Assembly (NCBI GenBank): GCA_035358815.1
Contig: DAOPQC010000002.1
Coordinates: 117,650 to 181,649, forward strand
Direction of reading: 5' to 3'
DNA length: 64,000 nt
Origin: Thermoanaerobaculales bacterium
Lineage (GTDB): Bacteria; Acidobacteriota; Thermoanaerobaculia; Thermoanaerobaculales; Sulfomarinibacteraceae
Part shown: in pieces, positions 51,065 to 60,400 of the stretch
Numbering within the stretch: the stretch's first letter is position 1
How the letters are laid out: every line of letters begins with the position of its first letter
Program-made: the position numbers and the translations under genes
The notes under the pieces: generated by a model
Databases searched by the model: none
What the model saw: only the letters and a program-made list of their open reading frames with translations
Told to the model about the DNA's origin: nothing

Positions 51065-52384
51065 TCACGGCACCACGGCGCTCCAGGCGCTGGTGTCGCC
51101 CGACTCGAAGCCGTCCGCAAACGGGAAGGGCGCTCCCAGGTTGTAGAACACCACCACCGACGGCTCGCCCGAGTAGCCGATGATCAGGTCGGGCAGCGAG
51201 TCGCCGTTGATGTCGCCGAACGCCACGGCCGTGCCCACGGCAGACGAGTCGTAGGTCCAGCTCGGCGCCGCGTCGAGCGCGCCGCCCCGGTTGAGGTAGA
51301 TGTGGGTCTGGCCGTTCGAGAAGTGGACCTCCGCGAGGTCCGGGTCGCCGTCCCGGTCGATGTCGCACCAGCGCAGGTCGCTGTGGCCGAAGTAGGTGGC
51401 CGCCGACGCCCAGGTCGGCGTCAGCACCCCAGCGTCATTCGTGTACAGCAGGGTCGGGTCGTGGCCGAGGGCGAGGTCCTGCCAGCCGTTGCCGTCGACG
51501 TCGGCCCAGCCGACCCCCTTGTCCGTGTCGGAGATGCCGGTGGTCCACATCGGCGTGGTGGCCAACGTCCCGTCCAGGTTGCGGTAGACGCCGCTTTCGA
51601 AGGAGTTCGTCCACTTCGATACCGCCAGGTCCTCCCAACCGTCGCCGTCGAGATCGCCGAAGTCGAGGAAGTTCTGGATCGACGTCTCGGCCGACTGCCA
51701 GGACGGGCTCGTCGCCAGTGCGCCGGCGCTGTTGACGTACATGTACATCGGCCGGTACGGGTCCTGCGGCGAGTTGCCCTGGTTGGCGGTCACCACGTCG
51801 ATGTCGCCGTCGTGGTCGACGTCGAAGGGCTTGGCGTAGTTGGTCCACGACACATCGGTCGCGAACCAGCCCGGGGTCGTGGACGGCCCGCCGGGTCCCC
51901 CGAAGTAGATCACCGAGGGCGCCATCTCGAAGCCGCCGTTGGCGGCGAACACATCCGGGTAGTCGTCACCGTCGATGAGTGCCACCTGGATGTCGCCGGT
52001 CGACCGCTCGTCGGCCGACACCCAGGAGGGGCTGGCCTCGAGCTCGCTGCCGGTGTTGAGGTAGATCAGGTTCTCCCAGTCCGGGTAGGGCGGGTAGGAG
52101 TCGGAGTGGTAGCAGCCAACGACCAGGTCGACGTCGCCGTCGAGGTCGACGTCGGCGGCCTGCAGCCCGCCGACCTGGACCCGCAGCGCGTTCTGCCAAT
52201 CCGGCGCCGCCGGGTAGGGAACGGTCTCGTCCACGACCACCGCGCCCTCCCGCTCCGCGGCCGGGATCACCACCACCTCGTGCCCGTCGGAGGAGACCTC
52301 GATCCGAGGCCCCTCGCCGGCCGCCGGCAGACCGAGCGCCAGCGCGCCGACGCCAACCACGCAACACGCAAGCAACCCGCGCAT
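51065..52384 (-). CDS. secreted FG-GAP/VCBS repeat protein with FESGD tag
   Basis: 439 residues, ATG with GGAGG upstream; signal peptide to about residue 23. At least six FG-GAP/VCBS-type repeats with calcium-binding loops: AADVDLDGDVDLVV, VALIDGDDYPDVF, PFDVDHDGDIDVVT, FGDLDGDGWEDLA, WADVDGNGWQDLA, WCDIDRDGDPDLAE, FGDINGDSLPDLII. A beta-propeller is expected, as in integrin-like surface proteins. Ends FADGFESGDTSAWSAVVP. Confidence 0.85.
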   Translation of the reverse strand: MRGLLACCVVGVGALALGLPAAGEGPRIEVSSDGHEVVVIPAAEREGAVVVDETVPYPAAPDWQNALRVQVGGLQAADVDLDGDVDLVVGCYHSDSYPPYPDWENLIYLNTGSELEASPSWVSADERSTGDIQVALIDGDDYPDVFAANGGFEMAPSVIYFGGPGGPSTTPGWFATDVSWTNYAKPFDVDHDGDIDVVTANQGNSPQDPYRPMYMYVNSAGALATSPSWQSAETSIQNFLDFGDLDGDGWEDLAVSKWTNSFESGVYRNLDGTLATTPMWTTGISDTDKGVGWADVDGNGWQDLALGHDPTLLYTNDAGVLTPTWASAATYFGHSDLRWCDIDRDGDPDLAEVHFSNGQTHIYLNRGGALDAAPSWTYDSSAVGTAVAFGDINGDSLPDLIIGYSGEPSVVVFYNLGAPFPFADGFESGDTSAWSAVVP

Positions 52385-52400
52385 GTTTCCTCCTCGTCCG

Positions 52401-53381
52401 TCAGCCGCGTCCGGCGCGGTGGCGCTGCGCACAGCGGGCGGCGCCCCACAGGGCGAGATCGGCCTTCAGCGCCACCCGCACCGGGATCGCCTCGACCAGC
52501 GGCCGCATCCTGCCCTTGGCCAGGAACCGGCCCATGAAGCCACCTTCCTCGAGCACCGCCAGCAACTTCGGGGCGATGCCTCCCGCCAGCCAGACGCCAC
52601 CGGATGCCATCATCATCAGCGCGACGTCGCCGGCGACCGCTCCGTACAGCCCGGCGAACAGCCGCACCGCCCGCGCCGCGGCTCCGCCAGGGTCGGCCAC
52701 GGCGGCGGCGGCGATCGCAGCCGCGGCGTCACCGCCGACGTCGCCGGTCGCCGGCGCGGAGCGCTCCCCCGCAGCGAGGAAGTCGTGGATGGCGACCAGG
52801 CCGGGCCCCGACACCACGCGCTCCCAGCTCACCCGGCCGTGACGCGCCTCGAGGTGCCGGAGCAACGCACGCTCCTCGTCGCCGGCGGGCGCGAAGGCCG
52901 CATGCCCGCCCTCGCAGGCAAAGGGATGGTGGCGCCGGCCGTCCCAGAACATCCCCGCCACCCCGAGCCCGGTGCCGGCCGCGACCACGGCCGCGTTGCC
53001 GGCCGCGCCGGGTAGCCCGGGGTGGAGCACGCGGAGCTCGTCCCCGCTCAGGTCCCCGACCCCCCAGGCCGCCGCCTCGAGGTCGTTGACCAGCACCACG
53101 TCGTCAAGCCCGAGGCGCCCGGCGAGCGCGTCGGCCTCGACCTCCCAGGGCAGGTTGGTGGTGCGGACCCGCCCGCCCTGGACCGGCCCCGGCAGCCCGA
53201 ACGCCGCCCGGCTGCAGCCCGTGCCGGCCTCGGCCAGGAACGCGGCCACGGGCCCGTCGAGCGACGGCCACTCGCGGCTCGAGTACGCCCCCTCGGCCAG
53301 CTTGCGAAGCCGCGCCCCCCGGCCCTCGAAGAGCGCCAGGCGGGTCGTGGTGCCGCCGACGTCCCCGGCGAGGATCCTCAC
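52401..53381 (-). CDS. glk: glucokinase (Glk family)
   Basis: 326 residues from GTG at 53381; an ATG at 53438 would add 19 basic residues. N-terminal phosphate-binding ILAGDVGGTTTRLALFEG, the catalytic-Asp segment VLVNDLEAAAWG, VVAAGTGLGVAG and the sugar-binding CEGGHAAFAP match hexokinase-fold Glk of the proteobacterial/cyanobacterial kind rather than ROK (no CxCGxxGC zinc motif). It makes glucose 6-phosphate, the substrate of the Pgi encoded nearby. Confidence 0.9.
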   Translation of the reverse strand: MRILAGDVGGTTTRLALFEGRGARLRKLAEGAYSSREWPSLDGPVAAFLAEAGTGCSRAAFGLPGPVQGGRVRTTNLPWEVEADALAGRLGLDDVVLVNDLEAAAWGVGDLSGDELRVLHPGLPGAAGNAAVVAAGTGLGVAGMFWDGRRHHPFACEGGHAAFAPAGDEERALLRHLEARHGRVSWERVVSGPGLVAIHDFLAAGERSAPATGDVGGDAAAAIAAAAVADPGGAAARAVRLFAGLYGAVAGDVALMMMASGGVWLAGGIAPKLLAVLEEGGFMGRFLAKGRMRPLVEAIPVRVALKADLALWGAARCAQRHRAGRG

Positions 53382-53552
53382 GGTGCCACCCGCTGAGACT
53401 GCCCCACGGCCCCTCCGCGATTCGCTGCCGCCCATCATAGTCGGTCCGCCCGGCAACCGGCGATCACAGCTCGTGTAAGATCCGCGGCGCGCCTTGTCGC
53501 GGCACCGCGACCATGGCGGGACGGCGCAACGCCCACGAAGGCAGGAGGACCC

Positions 53553-53969
53553 ATGACGCAGCGGACCTTGACCATCGTCAAGCCGGACTCGGTGGAGAAC
53601 GGCAACGTCGGCAACATCATCGCCCACCTCGAGCGCGAGGGATTCCGGATCGTCGCCGCCCGCTCTCTGCGGCTGACCCAATCGCAGGCGGGAGCCTTCT
53701 ACGCGGTGCACCGGGAGCGGCCCTTCTACGGGAGCCTGGTGGCCTACATGACCTCGGGGCCGGTGTGGGTGATGTGCCTCGAGCGCGAGGACGCCGTCCA
53801 CCACCTGCGGGCGGTGATGGGCGCGACCAATCCGGCCGACGCGGCGGACGGCACCATCCGGGCTGCCTACGGCTCCTCCATCGAGCGCAACGCGATCCAC
53901 GGCTCCGACTCGTTGGAGAACGCGGCGATCGAGGTCAGCTTCTTCTTCGCGGCGTCGGAGTTGGTGTAA
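53553..53969 (+). CDS. ndk: nucleoside-diphosphate kinase
   Basis: 138 residues, full family length. Start LTIVKPDSVENGNVGNII, the phosphorylated His in RNAIHGSDSLENA and the GATNPADA loop are diagnostic. Balances NTP pools. ATG preceded by GGAGG. A -10-like TAAGAT (53476-53481) lies in the glk-ndk divergent gap without a good -35. Confidence 0.96.
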   Translation: MTQRTLTIVKPDSVENGNVGNIIAHLEREGFRIVAARSLRLTQSQAGAFYAVHRERPFYGSLVAYMTSGPVWVMCLEREDAVHHLRAVMGATNPADAADGTIRAAYGSSIERNAIHGSDSLENAAIEVSFFFAASELV

Positions 53970-53982
53970 GTCACTGATAGCA

Positions 53983-54018
53983 TTGGATCTAGGATATAGG
54001 ATCTAGGGGATAGGGGCA
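53983..54018 (+). repeat. element terminus between ndk and four-helix-bundle gene
   Basis: Three tandem GGATCTAGGATATAGG-like units then GGGGATAGGGG. It is in the left-end orientation; the matching right end is at 54533-54562, so the four-helix-bundle gene may lie inside the element. It contains that gene's TAG stop. Confidence 0.6.
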
Positions 54019-54413
54019 TCGCCGCCGCATCGTGGATCGGCGGCGCCTCGGTGCTCGAGAGCCTTCGAGAGGCCACGCAGCAGCCGCCCGACCTCGTCGC
54101 ACAGCGTCAACAGGAACTTCGGCTCTTCACTCCGCAGGTAGCCCACTGCCGCCGCAATGCGAAGCTGTGTCTCGAGCTCGGCCTGGGAGCCGAGCGCGAT
54201 GTCGAGGAAGCGCAGATACTCCCGCGTCGTGTGGCGCTGGTGACCCTCTGCGACGTTGTAGGCCACCGACCGAGATGTCTTCCGCAGTTCCTGGGCGAGG
54301 CCGAATCGCTCATGCCTAGGAAACGACTCGGTCAGTCGATGGACGGCAACGCTCAACTCGACCGCCCGCTGCCACGCGGCAAGATCGCGAAACGACGAAA
54401 CGCGCTGCCCCAT
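54003..54413 (-). CDS. four-helix-bundle protein (IVP-like)
   Basis: 136 residues. SSFRDLAAWQRAVELSVAVH, RFGLAQELRKTSRSVAYNVAEG and EYLRFLDIALGSQAELETQL are the typical signatures of the small four-helix-bundle family first described in intervening sequences of 23S rRNA genes. The family's role is unknown. Here it stands alone with no rRNA gene, and is flanked by inverted element ends (53983-54018 and 54533-54562). Its last codons (DAPIP) and TAG are encoded by the element. Confidence 0.85.
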   Translation of the reverse strand: MGQRVSSFRDLAAWQRAVELSVAVHRLTESFPRHERFGLAQELRKTSRSVAYNVAEGHQRHTTREYLRFLDIALGSQAELETQLRIAAAVGYLRSEEPKFLLTLCDEVGRLLRGLSKALEHRGAADPRCGGDAPIP

Positions 54414-54532
54414 TGCTCGCCCCGCTGTTCACAAGGTCAGCTGTGGCCACTCCCTGTCAACGCGCCGCCCGGGTGTGGTCCTCTTTGGGCATTTGACGGC
54501 GGGATGCGAAGGCAGAGGCCGGCGTCCTGCCC

Positions 54533-54562
54533 TAGATCCTATCCCCCAGATCCGAGATCCGG
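54533..54562 (-). repeat. element terminus upstream of dCMP deaminase
   Basis: CTAGATCCTATCCCCCAGAT (54533-54552) followed by CCGAGATCC, the right-end orientation of the inverted-terminus element. 31 nt upstream of the next start codon. Confidence 0.6.
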
Positions 54563-54578
54563 CAGACCGCCGCCGCGG

Positions 54579-54584
54579 TATACT
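54579..54584 (+). promoter_or_regulatory. -10 box next to dCMP deaminase start codon
   Basis: TATACT (5 of 6) ends 8 nt before the ATG at 54593. No Shine-Dalgarno is present between them; initiation should be at or just before the ATG. Confidence 0.5.
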
Positions 54585-54592
54585 CCACCCCC

Positions 54593-55045
54593 ATGCAACG
54601 CGTCAGCTGGGACCGTTACTTCATGAATCTCGCCGTGCAGGTGGCCACGCGGTCGACCTGCCCGCGCAAGAGCGTCGGGGCGGTCATCGTACGCGACAAG
54701 ACGATCCTCTCCACCGGCTACAACGGGTCGATCCGCGGCGCGCCGCACTGCTCCGAGGCCGGCTGCCTGATGGAGAACGACCACTGCATCCGGACGGTCC
54801 ACGCCGAGGCCAATGCTCTCGTTCAGGCCGCCCGGCATGGGGTCCGGCTCGAGGACGCCGAGATCTACGTCACCGCCTCGCCCTGCTTCAACTGCTTCAA
54901 GCTGATCGCCAACGCCGGCATCAGGACCGTCTACTACGGTGAGTTCTACCGCGACGACAGGGTGCTGGAGTTCGCGCGCGACGCGGGCATCGAGCTGGTC
55001 CATCTGGGCGTCGAGAACGGCCAGCCCATCGCCTCCCACCGATGA
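54593..55045 (+). CDS. dCMP deaminase family protein
   Basis: 150 residues. Zinc- and proton-shuttle motif VHAEANALVQ and zinc ligands SPCFNCFKLIANAGI define the cytidine deaminase superfamily; SWDRYFMNLAVQVATRSTCPRKSVGAVIV and the STGYNGSIRGAPHC stretch are the dCMP deaminase/ComEB type. Makes dUMP for thymidylate synthesis. The TGA overlaps the ATG of trmB by 4 bases. Confidence 0.92.
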   Translation: MQRVSWDRYFMNLAVQVATRSTCPRKSVGAVIVRDKTILSTGYNGSIRGAPHCSEAGCLMENDHCIRTVHAEANALVQAARHGVRLEDAEIYVTASPCFNCFKLIANAGIRTVYYGEFYRDDRVLEFARDAGIELVHLGVENGQPIASHR

Positions 55046-55623
55046 CCGACGTCGACCTCGACGCGGTCGCCGTCCCGCTCGACTGGCGCGAGCTGTTCGG
55101 GCGAGACGCGCCGACCGACGTCGAGATCGGCTCCGGCAAGGGCCGCTTCCTGCTTGCCCTCGCCGCCAGCCGTCCGGAGCGCAACCTGCTCGCCGTGGAG
55201 CGGGCAGGTGCGTACCACAAGATGTGCTGCGAGCGGGCCGCCAAGCATGGCCTGGGCAACATCCGGCTGCTGCGCACGACCGCCGAAGACCTCCTGTTCC
55301 GGCTGCTGCGCCCCTCGTCGGTCGACACCCTCTTCGTCCTGTTTCCCGACCCGTGGCCCAAGAAGCGGCACCACAAGCGGCGGCTGATCACGCTCGACAG
55401 CGTGGCCGCCATGGCCGGCGCGCTGCGTCCCGGCGGCAGGCTCCTGGTCAAGACCGACCACGCCGGCTACGCCGCCGTGATCGGCGAGGCGCTGGCGGGC
55501 GAGCGCGCGCTGCGCGCCATCGATGCCGCCCCCGCGTTCGCCGAGCTGCCGGTCAGCGGCTTCGAGCACAAGTACCTCGACCAGGGCCGCGACATCTTCG
55601 CCTTCGCCTGCGAGAGGGTTTGA
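55042..55623 (+). CDS. trmB: tRNA (guanine-N7-)-methyltransferase
   Basis: 193 residues; short of the E. coli enzyme (239) but normal for compact versions. AdoMet site VEIGSGKGRFLLALA, LLAVERAGAYHKMC, the diagnostic LFPDPWPKKRHHKRRL and LLVKTDHAGYA. Methylates G46 of tRNA. Translationally coupled to the dCMP deaminase by a 4-base overlap. Confidence 0.95.
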   Translation: MTDVDLDAVAVPLDWRELFGRDAPTDVEIGSGKGRFLLALAASRPERNLLAVERAGAYHKMCCERAAKHGLGNIRLLRTTAEDLLFRLLRPSSVDTLFVLFPDPWPKKRHHKRRLITLDSVAAMAGALRPGGRLLVKTDHAGYAAVIGEALAGERALRAIDAAPAFAELPVSGFEHKYLDQGRDIFAFACERV

Positions 55624-56091
55624 GCCCAGCCTCGGGCTGCTCCCCGGTCACGCCGCACCCGCATCCGCTTCCGCGCCCGATCCCGGGCCCGTCTCCGTGC
55701 CCGTGCCCGTATCCGCTCGTTCGCTCTGTCTTCGAGAGCACGTCGCGCCGATCGTCTTTCGGCGCTCCCCGAGGTGACTCGCGGCCGGCGGCCGCGGTGA
55801 CCAGCCGTCACCAGCGGGTGGCCGTAGGCCGCAAGCTATTGCGGCCACGACCACAGCCGCTGCCGTCGGCAGGTTGCCATCTTTGGCGATTTCGGGCCTC
55901 GAACACCTTGTCACGAGGTACGTAGTCCCGAAATCGCCAAAGATGGCACGCCCGCAGGACGCGCTTTCCTCGGACTCGCCGCGTTTCCCGGGCGCGAGCG
56001 CGGAAGCGGGCGGGAATGTCGTTCGGGAACGGGAACGGGAGCGGGAACCGGCACGACGGCGGCATGACGCCCGCCCCGTCGATGCTGCGCT
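55624..56091. repeat. intergenic region with hexamer arrays around a perfect hairpin
   Basis: 55661-55722 is a pyrimidine-strand hexamer array; 55995-56056 a purine-strand array (CGGAAG, CGGGAA, CGGGAG). Between them lies the 21-bp hairpin described separately. No gene is seen. Confidence 0.6.
55876..55947. repeat. perfect 21-bp inverted repeat (hairpin)
   Basis: GCCATCTTTGGCGATTTCGG followed by G (55876-55896) and its exact reverse complement (55927-55947) flank a 30-nt loop. The loop itself has a 5-bp stem, CCTCG (55897-55901) with CGAGG (55914-55918). AT-richer than the surroundings. No T-run follows on either strand, so it is not a standard terminator. Confidence 0.9.
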
Positions 56092-57465
56092 TCACTGCGG
56101 AGGCAGCTCCCCGCTCAGCTCCTGCCCCGAGCTGAGCAGGAGGTGCCAGCGCACCCGCACCTGCGAGCGGCTCACGGCCAGCCGCACCGGCCCGGTGGTC
56201 AGCTGCTCGCGAGGGCCGAGATGGGTCTCGCGAAAGCGCACGGCATCCGCGACCTCGCCGACCATGGCCTGCCACTCCCCGCTCCGCCGGGTGCCGAGCT
56301 CGATGCTGTCGAAGGAGCCGCGGTCGCCGACCAGCACCGGTCCCTGGGCCGCCGCGACCTCGAGCCAGTTGCCGACACCGGACACCGCCGACGAGAACAG
56401 CCCGCCGTTGGTGAGGCTCACCCGCACTGTCCCGCCCGAGCGCACCACATCGACGCGCACCTCCGGGGCCGGCCCGCTGCCGTCAAGGTAGCTGAGCAGG
56501 GCCTCCTCCCCGATGCCCAGCCGTGCGCCCGCCGGCGGCAGCGGCACCAGGTCCCACCCCACGACCTCCGGAAGCGCCATCCGGTCGATCTCCGCGAGGC
56601 ACGCGTGCAGGCGGGACACATCCCACCAGCGGACCGCCAGCGACTCGCCCGGCGCCCAACGGCGGTCCGACCAGTCCAGCGGCGTGCGCACGACGAAGGT
56701 GCGGTCGAGCTCCGAAGAGGTGCGGACCTCGGCGTTTTCCGACTCGGTCAGCGGACCGATGTCATCCCCCCACTCGCCGAGCGCCGGACGGACGATCGGC
56801 GTCAGTCCGATCCCGATCCGCACCCCGACGCCGAGCCCAACCAGCGGTTCCAGCTTCTTCGCGAGTGGCAGCGTCCCGCCCTCGCCGACGCCCCGCAGGT
56901 CGCTGTGCCCGGTCCCGAAGGCCGGCACCACGCAGCGGCCGGCGGACTGCGCAACCCGCCGGCCCTCCTCCTCGCCGAGCTGGCTGACCGACAGCACAGG
57001 GACCACCGGGACTGCTGCGGCCGCCGCCAGCCGCGCCACGAACTCCGCGCTGCCGGCCGGCAGGTCGGGCAGATCGAGCACGATCTCTGCCGGGCGTGCC
57101 CCGGCCTCATCGGCGATCACCGCGCGCCACACCGATGCCGCGATGGCGGGATCGAGGTCCGCCCGCGCACCCTCCACCCGGAGCAGGACGCCGGCCGGCA
57201 AGCCACCAGCGATCGCCGGCTTCGGGTCGAAGCGGAGGACCGGCGCGCCGCCCGCCAGGTCGACCACCCCGCGGCGCACGACCACCTCGTCGATGCCGAC
57301 CCGGGCGAGCTCGGCGGCGGTGATCTCGTCGATGCCTCGTCCCGCCAGCCAGACCACCGCGCGTCGAGGGTCGGGAGCGACCTCGACCAGTGGCGCCCGG
57401 CGACTGCCGTCGGCGCACGACGAGGCCACCAGCACGACGATGGCAGCGGTCGTGGCGCAGCGCAT
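56092..57465 (-). CDS. lipoprotein of unknown function (DUF3142-like?)
   Basis: 457 residues; N-terminal TTAAIVVLVASSC is a lipoprotein signal. The central part (RRAVVWLAGRGIDEITAAEL, VRRGVVDLAGGAP, EIVLDLPDLPAGSAEFVARL, VVGWDLVPLPPAG) has alternating strands and helices compatible with a TIM-barrel like that of DUF3142 proteins; similarity is only suggestive. The C-terminal third is beta-rich. It follows the histidine kinase gene by 12 nt, so it is in the same operon and might act in sensing at the envelope. Confidence 0.5.
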   Translation of the reverse strand: MRCATTAAIVVLVASSCADGSRRAPLVEVAPDPRRAVVWLAGRGIDEITAAELARVGIDEVVVRRGVVDLAGGAPVLRFDPKPAIAGGLPAGVLLRVEGARADLDPAIAASVWRAVIADEAGARPAEIVLDLPDLPAGSAEFVARLAAAAAVPVVPVLSVSQLGEEEGRRVAQSAGRCVVPAFGTGHSDLRGVGEGGTLPLAKKLEPLVGLGVGVRIGIGLTPIVRPALGEWGDDIGPLTESENAEVRTSSELDRTFVVRTPLDWSDRRWAPGESLAVRWWDVSRLHACLAEIDRMALPEVVGWDLVPLPPAGARLGIGEEALLSYLDGSGPAPEVRVDVVRSGGTVRVSLTNGGLFSSAVSGVGNWLEVAAAQGPVLVGDRGSFDSIELGTRRSGEWQAMVGEVADAVRFRETHLGPREQLTTGPVRLAVSRSQVRVRWHLLLSSGQELSGELPPQ

Positions 57466-57477
57466 GCCGAGATGGTA

Positions 57478-60400
57478 TCAGAGGCTCGCCGCGGCGGCCG
57501 GCAGCTCGAGCCGCACGATCAGGCCGCGCTCGCCGTTGACGGCCGTGACCCGGCCCTGGCAGCGCGCCACCACCTGGCGGACGAGCGCCAGCCCGAGCCC
57601 GCTACCCGCGGTGGTCGTCGAGAAGTGGGGGGAGAACAGGTCCTGGAGCTGGCGATCGGGCAGGCCGCCCGCGGTGTCCGCCACCGCCAGCGTGACCACG
57701 TCCTCGCTGCGACGCACCTGCACCCTGACCTCGCCACGACCGTCACCGATCGCGTCCACGCTGTTCTTGACCAGGTTGCCGAGCGCCCGCTGCAGCCACC
57801 GCCGGTCGGCCCGCACCTCACAGCCGCCGCCCTCGGGCAGGTCGGCGACCAGCTCGATGCCCCGCCGCCGGTAGATCGTCAGGCCCCCCAGGGTGTCGGT
57901 GACGAGCGCGCCGAGGTCGACCACCTCGGCATCCCAGTGCTCGAGCGCGACCAGGTTCGAGAACGAGTTCGCGGTGTCCTGGAGACGATCCACCTGGAGC
58001 GAGATCTCGCGGCAGGCGTCGCCTGCCAACGACTCGAAGTCCGGGTGGCCGGCGCGCCGCGCCGCCTCCAGCTCCTGCACCCACAACCGGATCGGGGTCA
58101 GCGGGTTCTTCACCTCGTGGGCGACGATCCGCGCCAGCTGGTTGAGCTGGCGCAGGCGGTCGATCCGCACCACGTCGGTGACGTCGTCGACGACGGCCAC
58201 CAGCCCCCGGCTGCCGTCCGGAAGCGGCACGCCCGCCACCCCCACCCGCCAGGTGAGCTCGCGGCCGGGCACCGGCTGCACCGTCTCCGCGAGCGGCGCG
58301 GCGTCGGGGCTCCCCCGGCCGGCGACGGCGTGGATGACCTCGAGCAGCCGCCGCCCGTGCTCGGCGCGCAGCGCCTCGGCGCTCGGGTTGGAGAAGCGAA
58401 GCTCACCGCCCGGCTCGAGAACGATCACGGCCGGCGCCAGCGTCGACAGGGTGATCCGAAGCAGCTCCTCCTGTGATCGCAGGCTCGACTCCCGGCGCCG
58501 CACCTCCTCGTTCATGGAGCGCACGGCGTCGAGCACCTCGGCGAGGTCGGTCTCGACCGGACGGCGCACCTCGGGCAGGGGCTCGCCGTGGAGCAACCTG
58601 CGCGACAGCAGCACCAGGTCGCGCAGCGATACGCTGAGCCGGCGCTCGATGCGCGAGGTCAGAGCCAGGGCCAGCATGGCCGCCAGCAGTGCCCCGGTCA
58701 GCAGCCAGTCGACCGGCGCCAGGGACGACTCCTCGAGCCGCGGATCGAGGCGGATCAGCTCGAGCAGCAGCCGGCGCCCCTCAAGCTCGATCGGACCGGC
58801 AGCCACCAAGGTGCCGCCCGACCGAACCACGACCGGGTCGTCGCGGCCGATCAGGTACGACCGCAGGCCGGCCGCCGGGGGAAGCAGCGGCAGCGCCTCG
58901 GTGGCCAGCAGATCGCGGCGCGACGCGGCGACCACCTCCGCCTTGTCGAACAGCAGCACCTCGCCGCCCCACCCCGCCGACACCCAACGAGCGATCCCGT
59001 CGTCGACCGCGAACCCGCCGCTGAGCTGGTTGGCCGTGTAGCGAGCGGCGCCGAGAGCGTCGAGGCCGACCACCTGGTCAAAGCGCTCCGCTTCCCGTTG
59101 CAGCCGCAGCTGGAGAAAGACCGTCAGCACCGCCAGGGGCACCACCACGCCGCCGGCGACCAGGAGGCGCAGCCGGCCCCCGAAGGTCGACAGCTGCTCG
59201 CGCCGCACGATCGGCGGCAGCGCGACCAGCAGGCCTGCCATCGCCCACAGGCCGGCGATCGCGGTCCGCAGCACCCACACCACGGGCGCGGGATGGCGGC
59301 CGATCGCCGCTACCAGCCACTCGCCGCGGCGCTCGAGCCGGCTCAGGGCGCGGTCGCCGCCGACGTTGACCCGTGCCCACCCGCCGCCGGCGTGGTACAG
59401 GCCGCCCGCGGTCGCGGCGTCGAGGCCCGCGATCTCCGGGTGCAGGGTGGCCGCCACCGTGCCGGAGCGGGTCAGCGCGGCGAACCACACCGGCCGCAGG
59501 CGGGCCGCCCCGAGCGGTGCGCCGCTCTCCCAGTCCGCCAGCACGCCCCACGGCTCGGTCGCCACCCACAGCTCGAGCCGGGCGCCGGGCGGCTGCTGCA
59601 GCCGCCACTGCCGGATGCGGCGGACATCGTCGCCGGCCGGCGACAGATCGCCCCACACCGAAAGCTCGGCCGACGCGGCGTCGACGAGCCGCAGCTGCGA
59701 CGGCGTCTGCCAGCGCGTCAGTCCCCAGCGCTCGGCGAGGACCGGCGCAGCATCGTCAAGGCGGCAGGCCGCCGGAGGCGCGGGGAGGACGGCGGCCAGG
59801 TCGACGTCGCCGCGGGGGAGCACGACGCTCGCCCCGCCCCGGACCGCCCGCGACAGCTCGATCGGAACGCGCGCCGCCTCCAGCGCCAGGCCGAGCAGAG
59901 CGATGCCGCCCGCCACCGCCAGCCGGAGCTCGAGCCGGAGCGAACCCCGGCCCGCCAGCCCGGGCCAGCCCGCCACCGCGAGCGCCAGGGCCAGCACCCA
60001 GATGCCTCCCCAGCCCGGCCGCAGCAGGTGGGGCGGCAGCGGCGACAGCGGCAGGCCCTCGGCACCCAGCACCCAGGCCATCAACGCCAGCACGAACGCC
60101 GCCACGAGCAGCCGCGCCCACCGCCCGGGGAGGGCGCGCGCCGACCTGCCCGCCGCGAAACCGGCCGCCAGCGCGATCACTGCGCCGCCGACGCCGGGCC
60201 CGGCCGCCGGCCTGGCCAGGAACGCGACGCTCGCCGCGAGCACCACCAGCCACGCCATCTGCGGGCGCCGCCAGAGCGCGGCGGCCACCAGCACCAGCCA
60301 CGCCAGCGCGCAGATCGCGCCCCGCCTGCCATCAGCGGCGCCCAGGCCGACCGGCACCTCGATGCCGGCCGCGGACGGCGGCCTGATCACCCGGTTCCCG

